Below, in pieces: positions 34,106-45,897 of a stretch of 64,000 bases of DNA. The notes below the pieces were generated by a model. It saw nothing but the letters and a program-made list of their open reading frames with translations. It had not been told where the DNA came from and did not search any database. Origin of the DNA: Neovahlkampfia damariscottae (lineage: Eukaryota > Heterolobosea > Selenaionea > Neovahlkampfiida > Neovahlkampfiidae); the NCBI GenBank assembly GCA_016618085.1, contig JABLTG010000008.1:177872-241871 (forward strand), written 5' to 3'. The stretch's first letter is position 1. Each line of letters starts with the position of its first letter. Both the position numbers and the translations under genes were made by a program.

Positions 34106-37100
34106 ATGATCATGAAGTCAGCAAAGTTGGAATCCAAAGAAACATTTGATGATACATCCTTTACACCTTTACAATTGATAGAAGTCACTCATGATGTAGA
34201 AATCTTTTCAAACTATGTGAAACAATCTTCAACAATGACTTTCATGAACATGACCAAAAAAACTTTGGAAGGAGAGTTAGTTTTCCCTTTACCAGAATCA
34301 GCTACAATTTGTGGTTTTGCTCTCGAAGTGAAAGATGTAATGTGTGAAGCTTCAATTGTGGAAAAAGAAAAAGCAAAAATTTCTTTTGAAAAAGATGTTA
34401 AAAGTCACTCTCAAGGTGATGCTTTGGTCGAACTAGTTGCTGGAAACACTTACAAAACTAAAATATATCCATTGTTACCAAATGCTCCAAAAAAAATTAG
34501 ACTTGATTTTATTTGTAATTTGGAACAAGACAATTCATTCAATATTCCAATTGAATTCAAAAAACATGAAAATTTAAAAAAATCCATTGTAAATGTCAGT
34601 ATTATGAATTCGGATCAAGAGCCAAATATTCCTTCTATTGATGTTAAACCAGACAGAACATCAGATGATTTTTCTTTCAAGTTAACAGAAGTTGAATTGA
34701 AAGATATTGACATTTTGAAAATTAAAACATTTCCAAAACAATCAACAGAATGTTTAATTGAAGACAACGGAGAAAATTTATTCTTCAACATTAAGGACTT
34801 CATCCAATATGAAAAAATAGAAAATGAAGAAAAGTCAATTAAAAATGTCGGTATTTTAATAGACACATCATTCAGTTCAAAAAATTCAGTAGAATTACAA
34901 TCAAAGTTCATCCGAAATTACATGGAAAAGCAAGACAAAAATTTGAAAATCGAAATTATTCCATTTAGCAATATTCTTTTCGAATCAAAAAAATTTTCCT
35001 GCAAAGATATTCAAGAAGTTGAGACTTTAATAAAGTCAATTCCAAGAGATGGATCAACAAATTTAACTCGATCTATTTCAAAAATTATGAATAATACTTC
35101 AAATGATTTTGATTATTTAATGCTATTCTCAGATGGACTTGAAAATGTAAATGACAACTTTAATCTTAAATTTAAATCATCTTCACCTATTTATTCTTTT
35201 AATTTTGAAAAATCTTCAAATATGAAATATTTGGAATATATTTCACAAATTACAAATTCACAAGCATTTGATTTGTCAAATTTTGACAAAGACGATTTTT
35301 CAAAAATTATTGAGACAATTGGAAACGGTCAATTTTCATTTTTAAATGCTGAATTTGATTCAAATGATATCACTGAATTCTATCCTTCATGCTCAAAAAA
35401 CTTTATTGGAGACTATTTCCATTGTAATGGTATGTTATTGAAAGACACCAAAATCACTTTGAATTATGGAGTTGGGAATAAAGTGTTAAAATCAACAACA
35501 CTGGAATTGAAATCAAAGAATGCAAGAAAATCTAAAATTTTATCTATTCTATGGGCTAAAAGTTGTATTGACGAATTATCAGTTTTCTCAGAAGAAAACA
35601 AGGATCAATTACTTGAAATTGGAAGAAAATATTCATTGGTAACGCCAAATACGAGTTTGTTAGTATTGGAATCTTTGGATCAATTTTTAAAGCATAAAAT
35701 AGTTCCACCAAAATCAAGAAAACAATTGCATGATGATTACATTGCTAGAATAGAAAAAGATGAAAAAACTGAAATATCAAATTCAAAATCAAAGTTGGAA
35801 AAAGTTGAGGTGATGTGGAAAAAACATTTGGCATGGTGGAACAAATGGGATCAAAAAAAAGAAAAGATAACCATTTCTTCAAATCAAAACAATGTCAAAA
35901 ATGAAAATGAAAAAGTTGTAGAAGTTTCTAAATTGACAAAAGAAAAAGTTGATGAATTGATGAAAGCCGAAACTGAGATGATGGAAGCTAAAATTCAAAA
36001 AGAAATTGAAGAAGAAAAGAAAAAAGAAGCTGAATTAAGAAGAATCAAAGAAGAAGAAAAAAAAGAAAAAGAAAGAATAGAAAAGAGAAAAGAAGAAAAG
36101 AGATTGGCATTAGAAGAAAAAAGAGAACAAAAAAAAATACTTCTTGAAGAAAAAAAAAAATTAAAAGAACAATCAAAAATGGAAAACACTGAATTATCAA
36201 GAGAAACTATTGAAACTTCAGAAGATGAATTTCAATCATCTTTTACTAATTTTGATAAAAACAATCAAATAAGTGACGAATTTCCACCGTTAGTAATAGT
36301 CACTGGAACATCAACAGTCATGGCAGGGTTTGGTGGAGATGATGCTCCGAGAGCTGTATTTCCGAATGTAATTGGTAGACCAAAACAAAGATCAATCATG
36401 GTTGGAATGGGTGATAAAGATTGTTACATTGGAGATGAAGCTGTGAGTAAGAGAGGAATCTTATCAATGAAAGGTGGTGGAAGTGGTGGAAATGTACCTA
36501 CATCTATAAACAAACCTTCACCTTCATCAAATAGATCCCATCAGAATTCTAATGGAAATTCTTTGGTGATAAAACCATGGAATCCTGAAACACCATATTT
36601 AACTTATATGAAACAATTTGATAATGAAAATCTTTATTCACAATATATCTTCCAAAGAAGGTATTATTCAGATAGTCCTGCTTTTTATTTAGATTGCGCA
36701 AATTTTTTCCTTCAAAGAGGATTGAAGAATTATGCGTCAAGAATTCTCTCAAATATTGTAGAATTAGATCTTGAAAATCATCAATTATTGAGAATTGTTG
36801 GATATAAATTGGATGAAATGAAGGAATTGAATGCCAGTGAAATCATATTCAGAAAGGTATTAAAGCTCAGACCATTTGAACCACAAAGCTATCGAGACCT
36901 TGCTTTGGTGTTGGAAAAACTTGGAAAATTTGATGAAGCCATTAAATTATTTTATAAAACCATTATTGGAAATTGGAATCACAACTATGACGAAATTGAA
37001 TTGACTGCTTTAATTGAATTAAATAGATTAATATCAATGAATGATATTAAAAAACTTCCAATTGATTTACCTGAAATATTTTTGAAATCAACACCTTTGG

Positions 37101-37468
37101 ATTTGAGAATTGTCATGGCTTGGGATACAGATTCAACTGATATTGATTTACATACTATTGATCCATTTGGTGTTGAAGTTTCTTATTCCAATAAAGAATC
37201 TGGAAGAGGTGGTTTAAATTCAAGGGATTTCACACAAGGGTATGGTCCAGAATGGTACATGAATAGAAATGCTGATGAAGGAATCTATGCAATTTCTGCA
37301 AAATATTTTTCTTCTCAACAACAATCACTCACTGGAGGAACAACAATTCTTTTGTCAATATTCACAGATTATGGAGTAAAAGGTAAAGAGAATTCTCAAC
37401 AAATCACAGTCAGGTTACAAAAAGCTTCACAGGAATTAGTTGTTGGATACGCAGAAGTGAAGAAATAA
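34106..37468 (+). CDS. intracellular VIT-VWA protein with embedded actin N-terminal segment, TPR and DUF2135-like domain
   Basis: A single exon encodes 1120 aa with no signal peptide. The order is VIT (about 15-150), VWA (about 245-410, MIDAS DTSFS), a charged Lys/Glu coiled coil (about 625-705), then at 729-790 a stretch clearly homologous to the actin N-terminus. That stretch includes [28 protein letters not shown] and SKRGILSMK. After it come a Ser-rich linker, TPR-like helices (about 840-960) and a C-terminal DUF2135-like beta domain ([20 protein letters not shown]). The actin phosphate-loop Asp is not conserved (VIVTGTST replaces the expected D-N-G-S-G). The function is unknown, probably scaffolding. 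Confidence 0.82.
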   Translation: MIMKSAKLESKETFDDTSFTPLQLIEVTHDVEIFSNYVKQSSTMTFMNMTKKTLEGELVFPLPESATICGFALEVKDVMCEASIVEKEKAKISFEKDVKSHSQGDALVELVAGNTYKTKIYPLLPNAPKKIRLDFICNLEQDNSFNIPIEFKKHENLKKSIVNVSIMNSDQEPNIPSIDVKPDRTSDDFSFKLTEVELKDIDILKIKTFPKQSTECLIEDNGENLFFNIKDFIQYEKIENEEKSIKNVGILIDTSFSSKNSVELQSKFIRNYMEKQDKNLKIEIIPFSNILFESKKFSCKDIQEVETLIKSIPRDGSTNLTRSISKIMNNTSNDFDYLMLFSDGLENVNDNFNLKFKSSSPIYSFNFEKSSNMKYLEYISQITNSQAFDLSNFDKDDFSKIIETIGNGQFSFLNAEFDSNDITEFYPSCSKNFIGDYFHCNGMLLKDTKITLNYGVGNKVLKSTTLELKSKNARKSKILSILWAKSCIDELSVFSEENKDQLLEIGRKYSLVTPNTSLLVLESLDQFLKHKIVPPKSRKQLHDDYIARIEKDEKTEISNSKSKLEKVEVMWKKHLAWWNKWDQKKEKITISSNQNNVKNENEKVVEVSKLTKEKVDELMKAETEMMEAKIQKEIEEEKKKEAELRRIKEEEKKEKERIEKRKEEKRLALEEKREQKKILLEEKKKLKEQSKMENTELSRETIETSEDEFQSSFTNFDKNNQISDEFPPLVIVTGTSTVMAGFGGDDAPRAVFPNVIGRPKQRSIMVGMGDKDCYIGDEAVSKRGILSMKGGGSGGNVPTSINKPSPSSNRSHQNSNGNSLVIKPWNPETPYLTYMKQFDNENLYSQYIFQRRYYSDSPAFYLDCANFFLQRGLKNYASRILSNIVELDLENHQLLRIVGYKLDEMKELNASEIIFRKVLKLRPFEPQSYRDLALVLEKLGKFDEAIKLFYKTIIGNWNHNYDEIELTALIELNRLISMNDIKKLPIDLPEIFLKSTPLDLRIVMAWDTDSTDIDLHTIDPFGVEVSYSNKESGRGGLNSRDFTQGYGPEWYMNRNADEGIYAISAKYFSSQQQSLTGGTTILLSIFTDYGVKGKENSQQITVRLQKASQELVVGYAEVKK
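36290..36475 (+). other. actin N-terminal module inside VWA gene
   Basis: Sixty-two codons align without gaps to about actin residues 8-69. The upstream coding is a KE-rich coiled coil and the downstream is Gly/Ser linker, so the module has sharp edges. It stops where the neighbouring minus-strand actin-like protein begins in actin numbering. Confidence 0.8.
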
Positions 37469-37540
37469 ATATTTTAAACAATTTTAGTATCAGTGTGAGA
37501 AATTATTGCAATTATAATTTTCTTTTTATTGATATAATCA

Positions 37541-37611
37541 GCGCCGATAGTCTAGTGGCAGGATGTTAGCCTTCCAAGCTGATGGCCCGGGTTCGATTCC
37601 CGGTCGGCGCA
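37541..37611 (+). tRNA. tRNA-Gly (anticodon TCC)
   Basis: The cloverleaf is complete. Acceptor GCGCCGA pairs with TCGGCGC. The anticodon stem TTAGC/GCTGA carries loop CTTCCAA (anticodon TCC). The T arm is CCGGG-TTCGATT-CCCGG. There is no intron. Discriminator A is at 37611, followed by a T7 terminator at 37613-37619. Confidence 0.95.
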
Positions 37612-37612
37612 C

Positions 37613-37619
37613 TTTTTTT
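37613..37619 (+). terminator. pol III T-run after tRNA-Gly
   Basis: Seven Ts follow the tRNA by one base. Confidence 0.8.
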
Positions 37620-37730
37620 GTGTCCTTGAAAAGGGTTCAATTTTTTTCTGCAACCAAAAACCCAAATTTATTTTTTGTGTTTGTGTGACAATCAAAACAA
37701 TAAGAAAAACTCTTTAGCATTTGATTTCTT

Positions 37731-37947
37731 AAGACTATACTCCTACAAGATCATATTCTATAGGATTATATATAACAGACATATAGATCTTTACATCTAT
37801 AAATGCTTGGAAGATGAATTAAGCATCCTACTTTGAGCGTGAATTATGACATGTTTCATTTGTAAATCTCATGATTCTCGTCGTTGATGATCGCAGGGAC
37901 TTCTTGTTTTAGAGATTTCCTCGGGTGGCGATGCCTTCTGACAAGTT
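37731..37947 (+). ncRNA. U3 small nucleolar RNA
   Basis: The 5' end AAGACTATACTCCTACAAG and the box A/A' region GATCATATTCTATAGG match U3 closely (human starts AAGACTATACTTTCAGG then GATCATTTCTATAG). Box B/C' appears as TTGAGCGTGAA at 37833-37843. Box C is GTTGATGATCG (37883-37893). Box D is TCTGA (37937-37941). The predicted length of about 217 nt equals that of human U3. U3 guides pre-18S rRNA processing. It lies 120 bp downstream of tRNA-Gly, in the same orientation. Confidence 0.88.
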
Positions 37948-38275
37948 CTGTTTTAAATCAAAATTAATAAAATTCTAAAAAAGATGAACCACATCTTTTC
38001 ATGAATCCTACTCCTTTCCTGATGATGAATTTATTTACTTGAGTTGTATTTGATAAAATCTTTGAATCTGTTTTACACTGCTATTTGTCTGTAGCTTTAT
38101 TTTTTGCAGTTCAATTCTTTGTTTGTTTCAAATTTTCTTCAAAAATTATTGATCAAATCATGAATGATAAAGGATCAGGAATTTGAAATGGTGGTCCTCA
38201 TTTACTTCCGCTCCTTCAACATGATATACTTCCTCGGAGTTAATTTTGCCGTTTTTTAAAAGAATTTTTAACTGA
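37948..38275. other. intergenic, no gene seen
   Basis: The AT-rich spacer between U3 and the ABC ATPase holds no credible ORF. A TGATGA at about 38019 is not enough to call another snoRNA. Confidence 0.45.
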
Positions 38276-38292
38276 CCAATCGGAAAATAAAA

Positions 38293-39346
38293 ATGTCTTT
38301 GTTTGTTAGTGTTGATAAAGATTCAAGAGATGTAATTGTTGAATTAGAAAATATTCAAAAAACCTATCTTTTAGGTATTGAAGGTGTACCTGCTCTTAGA
38401 GGAGTCAGTAAGAAAAAAAAAAAAATAAAAAAAAAAGACTTAAAAATTTATAGAGGAGAATTTTTAATCATTTATGGAACATCAGGAGGTGGAAAAACAT
38501 CTTTATTAAATATTGTTGGAACTATTGATAAACCAACAAAAGGAAGAATGACTATTGACGGAGAACGTATAACAAGTTCAACTAACGATTCAACCTTGGC
38601 TTCAATTAGACTTCATAAAATGTAATTTTTAAATGATTTTTAAATTTTAAAATAAGGGGTTTTGTTTTTCAAACTTTCAATTTGTTGAGCACCATGACGG
38701 CATTACAAAATGTTGAAATGCCAATGATTTTAAAAGGAAAACTTACACAAAAAGAGAGATCAAAAAGAGCAAAAGAGTTATTATCTATGGTAGGAATGGC
38801 TCCAAGATTAGATCATTTACCGTCTCAATTATCTGGTGGAGAACAACAAAGAGTTACAATTGCAAGGTATAGAAATAATATTGTTTTTTTTAATTTCAAT
38901 TTTTTAGATCTGTTGCAAATCAACCTGATATTTTATTATTAGATGAACCTACTGGTGATTTAGATACAAAAAATACACTTATTGTTATGGACTTATTATG
39001 TAAATTGAATGAAGAAGAAGGAATTACATGTATTATGGTTACTCATGATCCAAATTTAAAATATGTTGCAAATAGAGTTGTTTCAATGAGAGATGGAAAA
39101 ATTGCTAAAATTGAAGAAATTCCAGATGAACAAACAAAAGAAGCAAGAGATTTAATTAGAGATAGATTAAAAGAATCAATGGGTGGAACAAATAATAAAA
39201 ATGAAAGAAAAACTTTTACAAAAATCAAAAAACCACAAGATTATGAAACATTTTCAAAAGATTCTATTGAAGCATCGGATAAATTTTATGAAGTATCAGA
39301 TCATGTAAAAGAAAAACAAGAACTTGTGATTAATATGAAAGAATAA
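38293..39346 (+). CDS. LolD/MacB-type ABC ATPase
   Basis: The exons are 38293-38407, 38438-38621, 38657-38866 and 38908-39346 (315 aa). Walker A is [11 protein letters not shown], the Q-loop is FVFQTFNLL (split by intron 2), the signature is [13 protein letters not shown] (ends at intron 3), Walker B is [13 protein letters not shown], and the H-loop is MVTHD. There is no membrane domain. It belongs to the bacterial lipoprotein-release/macrolide-exporter group (LolD, MacB). Such soluble ATPases occur sporadically in protists, where their permease partner is usually a separate gene. The 30-nt first intron is frame-neutral. Confidence 0.85.
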
Positions 39347-39381
39347 AACACATAATCTCATTATTATTTTAAAACTTCTGT

Positions 39382-41974
39382 TTATTCTTTTAAAAAATAT
39401 TTTTTGAGGTTTTGATTATCAATTTTTTTTGTATTTAAATTTAATGTTAAAATCAAATCAAAATAAGTTTCTGATGTCTTTGAAAATCTAAATAACGAAA
39501 TGATCAATTTTTCAATGATCGATTTTTCATTGAATGAATTGAATTGTTCAACCATTGTACAAATTAATTGTACTTCTTCATCACTTTCATTTAATATTAA
39601 TGTTGATTGCAATCCTAAATTACAAATGAATGAACAAATTGTCATTTTAATTTTTTCATTTGATTTCAATAAACTGTCATTACAAACTGTCAAAATGATG
39701 TTGTAAATTTTTTCATTTTCAATTAAAAATTTAACACCAATTTTTTCAGAATCTGCAATTAAATTACATAAACATCTTAATAACATCATTTGATTTGCAT
39801 CTGATAAATTAGAAAAATCATTCAAAAATCCAAGAATTTTTAACAATAAAGTTTGTTCTGAAACTGCATATTTCAAATATTGAGAGTTAGCTAACAGTAA
39901 TCTGTAAATATCTAAAACAGGATACATATCTGAAAAAGGTAGTTTCAAAAGAAAATAATCTTAAAGTTAAAAACAATCAAAATCTAACTAATCAATTTTG
40001 TGAATTCAACAACATTCATTTTTTCAATATCGAAATTATTGATGAGATTTTGTTGATCTCTGTTCATTGAAATATTATTTAACTTCAAAAGTGATTTCAA
40101 TTTTCTATATTTTTTTAAATTCTTTTTTCAACTTACTTTATAATCAATTCAACTTTTGCAGTTGAATAAATCACAAATTTTTCATCATCTTGATAATTAC
40201 TGTTCTGTTGGTCTGATGAAAAAATAAATGATAATAAATCATGTGATTGAGAAATCCCACCTGTTGCAGCTGTAAAACCAATCCAAAAAGAATCAAATAA
40301 ATCATTTAAATTTATCTTCACTGAAATCAAAGTAGTTTCTAAATCATTCAAAAAAACATTCAATGATTCATTTTTATATTCAACTTTACAAGTATGAATT
40401 GAACCGTTATTTAATTTTGGTATTTTATTTTGAAGACATCCTAATGAATACTTGTGATTGGATGAATTTGGATCGTTAAAATTTGTTTGAATTGAAACAT
40501 GATTTCCATTTGGATCATTATTGATATCCTTATTTTCATAAGTATCAAACTCAACTGCAATTGAATTTTTAATTCCTTCATATCCTAAATGACCACCTCC
40601 TTTACCAATTATTTTTTCATTATCATTTTGTAAGACTAGAGCAAATCCATCAGCACCACTATTCGAAATTCTGAATTGAAAAACAATCTCAAATGAATTT
40701 TTAAAAGATTGTTTTTTTGAAAACCAAATAGCTCCAGTTTGTCCATTTAAGTTTTTTGTTAATTGAATAACATTTTTTTCAACACTAGAATCACCAACAA
40801 AATTAAGATTTTTGGTTGACGAAAAAGTGTTAAATCTGAACATTTCTTGATGATTCAATTTCAATGATGAAATGTCAATCAATTTTTGAACATTTTCACC
40901 AGTTTCTCCTCTTGATTCTTTCCATTCTTTAGAACCTGAAATTCTACCTTCCAATTCATCAGTATTGATAATTTGATTTTTCAAAAAATCATCTTCTTCC
41001 TGTTTATTCCTTTTCTCAACAATTCTTAATTTATCAGGAATCATGAAAATAGAAAGTTGATAATTTATAATTTGTAATGATTTTTTCAACCAATCTTCTG
41101 AAACTTCAATTCTGCGTTCCATTACTTCATCAAATTTTTGTGTGTATCTTTTTGTTACATCAATAACTCCGTCAGGACTGAATCCAATAACATATGATAG
41201 TTTTTTACCCCAACCTGCTTCGTACATTAATGCAGCATCAAATTTATTCTCACATGAATCACAATGAACCCATTTGCCTAAATAATCTGAATATACTTCT
41301 GTCCAGACATGATCTGTCCAATCTAAAACATATCTTGCATCAAAACCCATTGCTGTACAACATAATGTAAATGCTTGTGCCCATTCACCACAACGTCCTC
41401 TTTTAGTTTGAAGTAATTTGGCAGCATTATTGTATCTTGGAAATCTTGTTAATTTCTTACAAGAAGAACATTCAAAAACTTCAACTTGACCTGCTAAACC
41501 CTGTCTTTATTTTGTAAGTTTTTTTTTTTTCTTACTTTTCTTCCTCAGTTGGTTGAGACATACCAATACATTTTGTTGGTGATTGACAATGATCACAATT
41601 TGGAGCATTGACCTATTTTTTTTAATATGTTTTTTTTTTTTTACCCAACTGAAGAATTCTCCTTTGAACTATTTATTTTTACTTTTGTTTTTTTCTTTAC
41701 CCATGAAAGTAGTTGTTTGACAATTTCATCTCTGTATGATGTCGAATCTTGTTGACTTTCATAAGATTCCTTTGCTTTTTTTGTGATTGAACTGACAGGA
41801 ATAACTTGAAGAGCGACTTTATTTTTTTTAGTTTTTTTTTTCTTGAAGAAAACCTTTTTTCATTCCTTCATCATAGTATTGTGCTGATTGTTGTAAAGAA
41901 CTATAAAGTCGATATAAAAATTGATTTTCTTTTTGATTTGAACAAGGAACTACAGAAAGATCAACTTGAAACAT
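39382..41974 (-). CDS. peptide:N-glycanase fused to L-type lectin and PUL domain
   Basis: Seven exons (41974-41854, 41816-41701, 41668-41645 [24 nt], 41612-41536, 41504-40137, 40104-39989, 39959-39382) give 799 aa. The PNGase transglutaminase core is clear: LLSWFKGEFFSWVNAPNC (built over three exons), CxxC pairs, RGRCGEWAQAFTLCC with the catalytic Cys, YVLDWTDHVWTEVYS (His) and WVHCDSCE (Asp). A legume/L-type lectin domain (about 365-600) follows: FSIVF-like EIVFQFRI, GADGFALVLQND, IAVEFDTYENKD, SFWIGFTAATGG. A C-terminal helical PUL-like domain (about 620-799) ends the protein. It should deglycosylate misfolded glycoproteins with p97. Confidence 0.85.
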
Positions 41975-42043
41975 TTCTTTAGTTTAAAAATAAATTTGAT
42001 AATGATTGGTGGATTAAAATATACATTTTATTGATTTCTTCTT

Positions 42044-43414
42044 TCAAAAAATTAAAGATGGATTGGTGTCATTTTTTTGAGTTTGAGTTTCTGTCTGAGT
42101 TTTTTGAGTTTGACTTGGAAATTTATCAAATTCCCAAAAACCTGGAGGACTGGAAGGTGGAGAATGAACATGTCGATGTCTTGAGCATTTCTCAATCATT
42201 TTAGCTCTTTCTTCTTCATTATCAACAATAGCATCGTAGAATGCTTTACATTTTTCACAAATTTGACCTTTTTCTTTATTTTTTGGCGTAGTTTTCTTTT
42301 CAGGAGTTTTTTTAATTTCGAATGTTGATTGTCTTGATTTAGGTATTGTCCTTTTTGCAACTACATCTGATATTAACTCATCCCCAGTTAAATCATATTG
42401 AGCTAATTTTCCATATGTCAAATTTGGTTTTTCTTTTTTCACATCTTCATAAACTACAGTTAGTAAATTTGGTTCAAAATTAGATTTCTTTTTTGATTTC
42501 TTAGTTGGTGTTTCAGAGGTTGATGTATTGTTTGATTCATCTCTTGAAGTTTTCTTTCTTTTTAAATCAATTTCTTTTTTTTTATTTTTTATAGGAATTG
42601 GTTCATTGATCAAATCATCTTCTACTTTATTTAATTTTTTATCAGTTGGTGATGATTGACTTAATAACCATGTTGGTTTTGGTAATGGTTTCTTTTTCGG
42701 TTTCTCCCATTGTTTTAATAAATTTTCAACGTGATTTGATTTTGTTTTGTTTTGTTTTATAGGAACAGAAGAAGATTCTTGTGGAGGTGATTTTTGTTTT
42801 CTAAATATTGGAGCATCTTCAATAGGTGGTTTTGAAAAGAAATCTGTTTCAATTTCTCCGCTCAATGTTAATGTTTCTTGAGATTCATGAGACTGTGTGA
42901 CTGAATCTTCTGATAAAACTTTTTTTTTTGGAAGTTGTTTTAAAGATATTTCCGGTGAATTTTGACGCCTTTGTGCATGTTTTTGAGGTTGTCTCGGTGG
43001 TTGAATTTGTTTCTTTTGAATAAATTCATCTTCTGGTTCTTCTTCAGATGAATCATATTGATTAGGGCTTGGTGATATATGTGCATTGTTTGAGTTTATA
43101 TTATGAACTAATTTGTTATACTTTTCTGACAAAACCTGGAATTTATAATCAACTCGATCTTTTTTATCAGAAAGATGATCTAAATCATCTTCAAGTCTAT
43201 TTTTGAATTATTGTGATTTTAATTACCTTTTATTTTGCCTTTTCATGGATTCTAATTCAATTTTTGTGATTTCTTTTTCTTTTTCGAACTGTAGTTGAAT
43301 TAGTTGCAATTTTTGTTTTAATTCTTGAAGGTTAAAATGATTAAAGTAATTACCTGATACAGATTTTTCATGAAGACTTTGAAGTTCAAAAAGTTGAAGA
43401 CGAAACGAATCCAT
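42044..43414 (-). CDS. CtIP/Sae2 DNA-end resection factor
   Basis: The exons are 43414-43227 and 43196-42044 (446 aa). It has an N-terminal coiled coil (about 10-95), a long disordered Ser/Pro/Lys-rich middle, and a C-terminal Sae2 domain. That domain holds a CEKCKAFYDAI Cys pair, then CSRHRHVHSPPSSPPGFWEF, the conserved RHR...PPGFW signature. It cooperates with Mre11-Rad50 in double-strand break processing. Confidence 0.85.
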
Positions 43415-43449
43415 AGTTCAGTTCGTTGAAAAATTGTCGTGATTCGATG

Positions 43450-43454
43450 ATTGG
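43450..43454. promoter_or_regulatory. CCAAT box shared by CtIP and carboxypeptidase genes
   Basis: ATTGG lies between divergent ATGs at 43414 (minus) and 43489 (plus). Confidence 0.55.
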
Positions 43455-43488
43455 TCAGTATTATTCACCAATTAAAACAAAAACAAAG

Positions 43489-45794
43489 ATGAAGAAGAGT
43501 GGCTACGTCATTTTGATAATTCTTCTTCAAATACTTCTGGTTTGGAGTAAAACATCAAAAAACCAAATCAACCCATCAGATCTTCCAAACTATGTAAAAA
43601 AAAAAAAAATTAACAATTTCTTTAAAGACTGGAGCTGCTTTCGAATCGTACAATGGGTATATAAACTTTGACACAAAAACAGGTACACTTATTCACTTTA
43701 ATATTTTTCAACCAGACGCTCATTTATTTTACTGGTTCTTCCCAGCAAAACAAAATAAAGAAAATGCTCCTGTTGTTCTTTGGTTAAATGGAGGACCGGG
43801 TTGTGCTAGTTTAATAGGTATGATGTTAGAAAGTGGACCTTTTAAATTTACTGTTGTTAATAATCAAATTAAAATCAATGAAAATCCTTTTGGTTTTAAT
43901 AACCATGCCAATATATTATTTTTTGATAATCCAACAGGTGCTGGATTTTCATATTCAAACGCTCCATTTCGTTCAGTCACTGCTGTTGACGCCGCAAAAG
44001 ACATGGCTGCTTCTTTAAAAATTTTTTTTAGAGAGTTATTTCCAGAATACAAAAATAACGAATTTTATGCTTTTGGTGAAAGTTATGGTGGTAAATATGT
44101 CATTTCACTTGCTACAGAACTTTCAAAAGATCCAACAATTAACTTGAAAGGAATTGCTTTAGGAAACTCTTGGGTTGTTCCAGTACTCATTTTTGTCACA
44201 TTTTTAATTTCTTTTCCAACAGGATATTCAACAAAGGGTATATTCAAAAATGGGTTATACAACAGGTTTAGCAAATTACAGAAACTATATTGAATTGAAT
44301 CAAGTTGATGAAAAATGTCATCGACTTATACTCAATAATTCTTATCATGAAGCTCAAAATGATCAATGTACACCTTTATGGTTGAAATTAATTGGTAATT
44401 TATTCATTTTTTTTTTTTTACATTCATTCAACAGGCAAAGCTGGAGGTTTTAATGTAACGAAATTTTTTTTTTAAATTTTCACTTTAGGCTTATGATATT
44501 AGAAGATTTGGAGATTATGAATTCTTAGATTATTTAATTCAATATTTCAATAGTGATCATTTTAAAAAAGAAGCTAAAGTTTATTCAAGTGGAAGAAAAG
44601 AAGCATATTATCAACAATGTTCATCTGTTTTATTTAAAAAGTTTGGAGAAACAGATTTTCAAAAATCTTATATGAATTATGTTCCAGATGTTTTGAAAAA
44701 GTATAAAATGTTGGTGTAAGAAAATTTCACAAAAAAATTTAAATTTTTTTTTATTTAGTTTTAGTGGTCAATTTGATCTTAGATGTTGTGTAGTAGGTAC
44801 TTCTGAATGGTTGAGAGTAATTCCATGGGAAGGAAGGGCAAATTTTAATTTTCAAAAATTTGTTCCATTCACAGTCAATGGTGTCACAAAAGGATTGTAT
44901 AAAACTTATTCAAATTTGACTCAAATGGTTGTTTATGGGGTAATACAATTCATTTTCAACTAATTTTTCAATTTCAAAGGCTGGTCATTTGGTACCTTTT
45001 GATCAACCTGAAGCAGCTTATAACATGATGGTTAGATTTACATCAGGAAAACCATATAACGAAACATGTCAATCTGAACCTTGTTCACCAGCAGAGTGTC
45101 CATTTAAATGTACAAACCATGGAAAATGCTCAAATGGGATTTGTACTTGTAATCCTGGATTTTCAGGATCTGATTGTTCAATCTATACAGGAACTTTGAC
45201 ATTTGGTAATTCACAACGACATTTTGGATTATTATTTGGAAAACAACCACATGTTTATAATTTTGATCTTGCTTCAAGTTCACTTTCAGTTTCAGGTTTA
45301 ATTGATTTTCATGTAAATTTAAGAAAAATTTCAAATTATGGTAAAATCCATATTTATATTGGTGGTGGTGATAAATACATTACTCCAGATGAAACGTACT
45401 TGCATTGTTAAAATTACTTAATTTTTATTTGTAGTTCAGTTGATACACTTTTGGCACAATTCCCATTTCATAATTTAGAAGATACATTTTATAAACAATT
45501 ATTTGTGAATGAAATTGCAAGTTATCAAAAATTAACAATGATGATTATTAATGGTGTTGATACAGAAGCTACCTATGAAGTTCAATATTCTGGTAAAGCT
45601 AGTGGATTACCATATGATTATGTTTTGATTCTTGTAATATTTTTTCAGTATTATTTCTAATATTTTAGTTATCAACTATTTTAATTTCAACAATCACTGT
45701 AGCAGTGATTTTAGGTTTTTATGTTACTGTAAAAGTTGCACAAACCAATGCATTGAATCGACAAGTTACAACTTTAAGAGGTAGTGAAGAATAA
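43489..45794 (+). CDS. serine carboxypeptidase (S10) with EGF-like domain and TM anchor
   Basis: Ten exons (43489-43593, 43628-43682, 43716-44182, 44223-44394, 44435-44454 [20 nt], 44489-44715, 44759-44939, 44980-45406, 45440-45633, 45669-45794) encode 657 aa. It has a signal peptide, VVLWLNGGPGCASL, the nucleophile in GESYGGKY, Asp in FSGQFDLRC and His in AGHLVPFDQPEAA. After the peptidase come an EGF-like module (CPFKCTNHGKCSNGICTC), a beta-rich domain and a single TM helix near the C-terminus. It is likely an endolysosomal or surface exopeptidase. Confidence 0.88.
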
Positions 45795-45897
45795 AATTTT
45801 TATTTATTGAAATTCAAATTAGAATTGAAGTAAAAAATAACTTCAAAATTCAGTGTTATCCAATAGGAGTTCAGAAAACCAAAAAAATCAAACAAAG

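Noticed and set aside
34615-34911. 98-aa ORF on the minus strand inside the VWA gene
   Set aside because: It is a reading-frame shadow of an AT-rich coding region with Phe/Ser/Leu-rich nonsense composition.
38010-38120. A C/D-box snoRNA after U3
   Set aside because: TGATGA occurs, but no paired box D or terminal stem could be seen.
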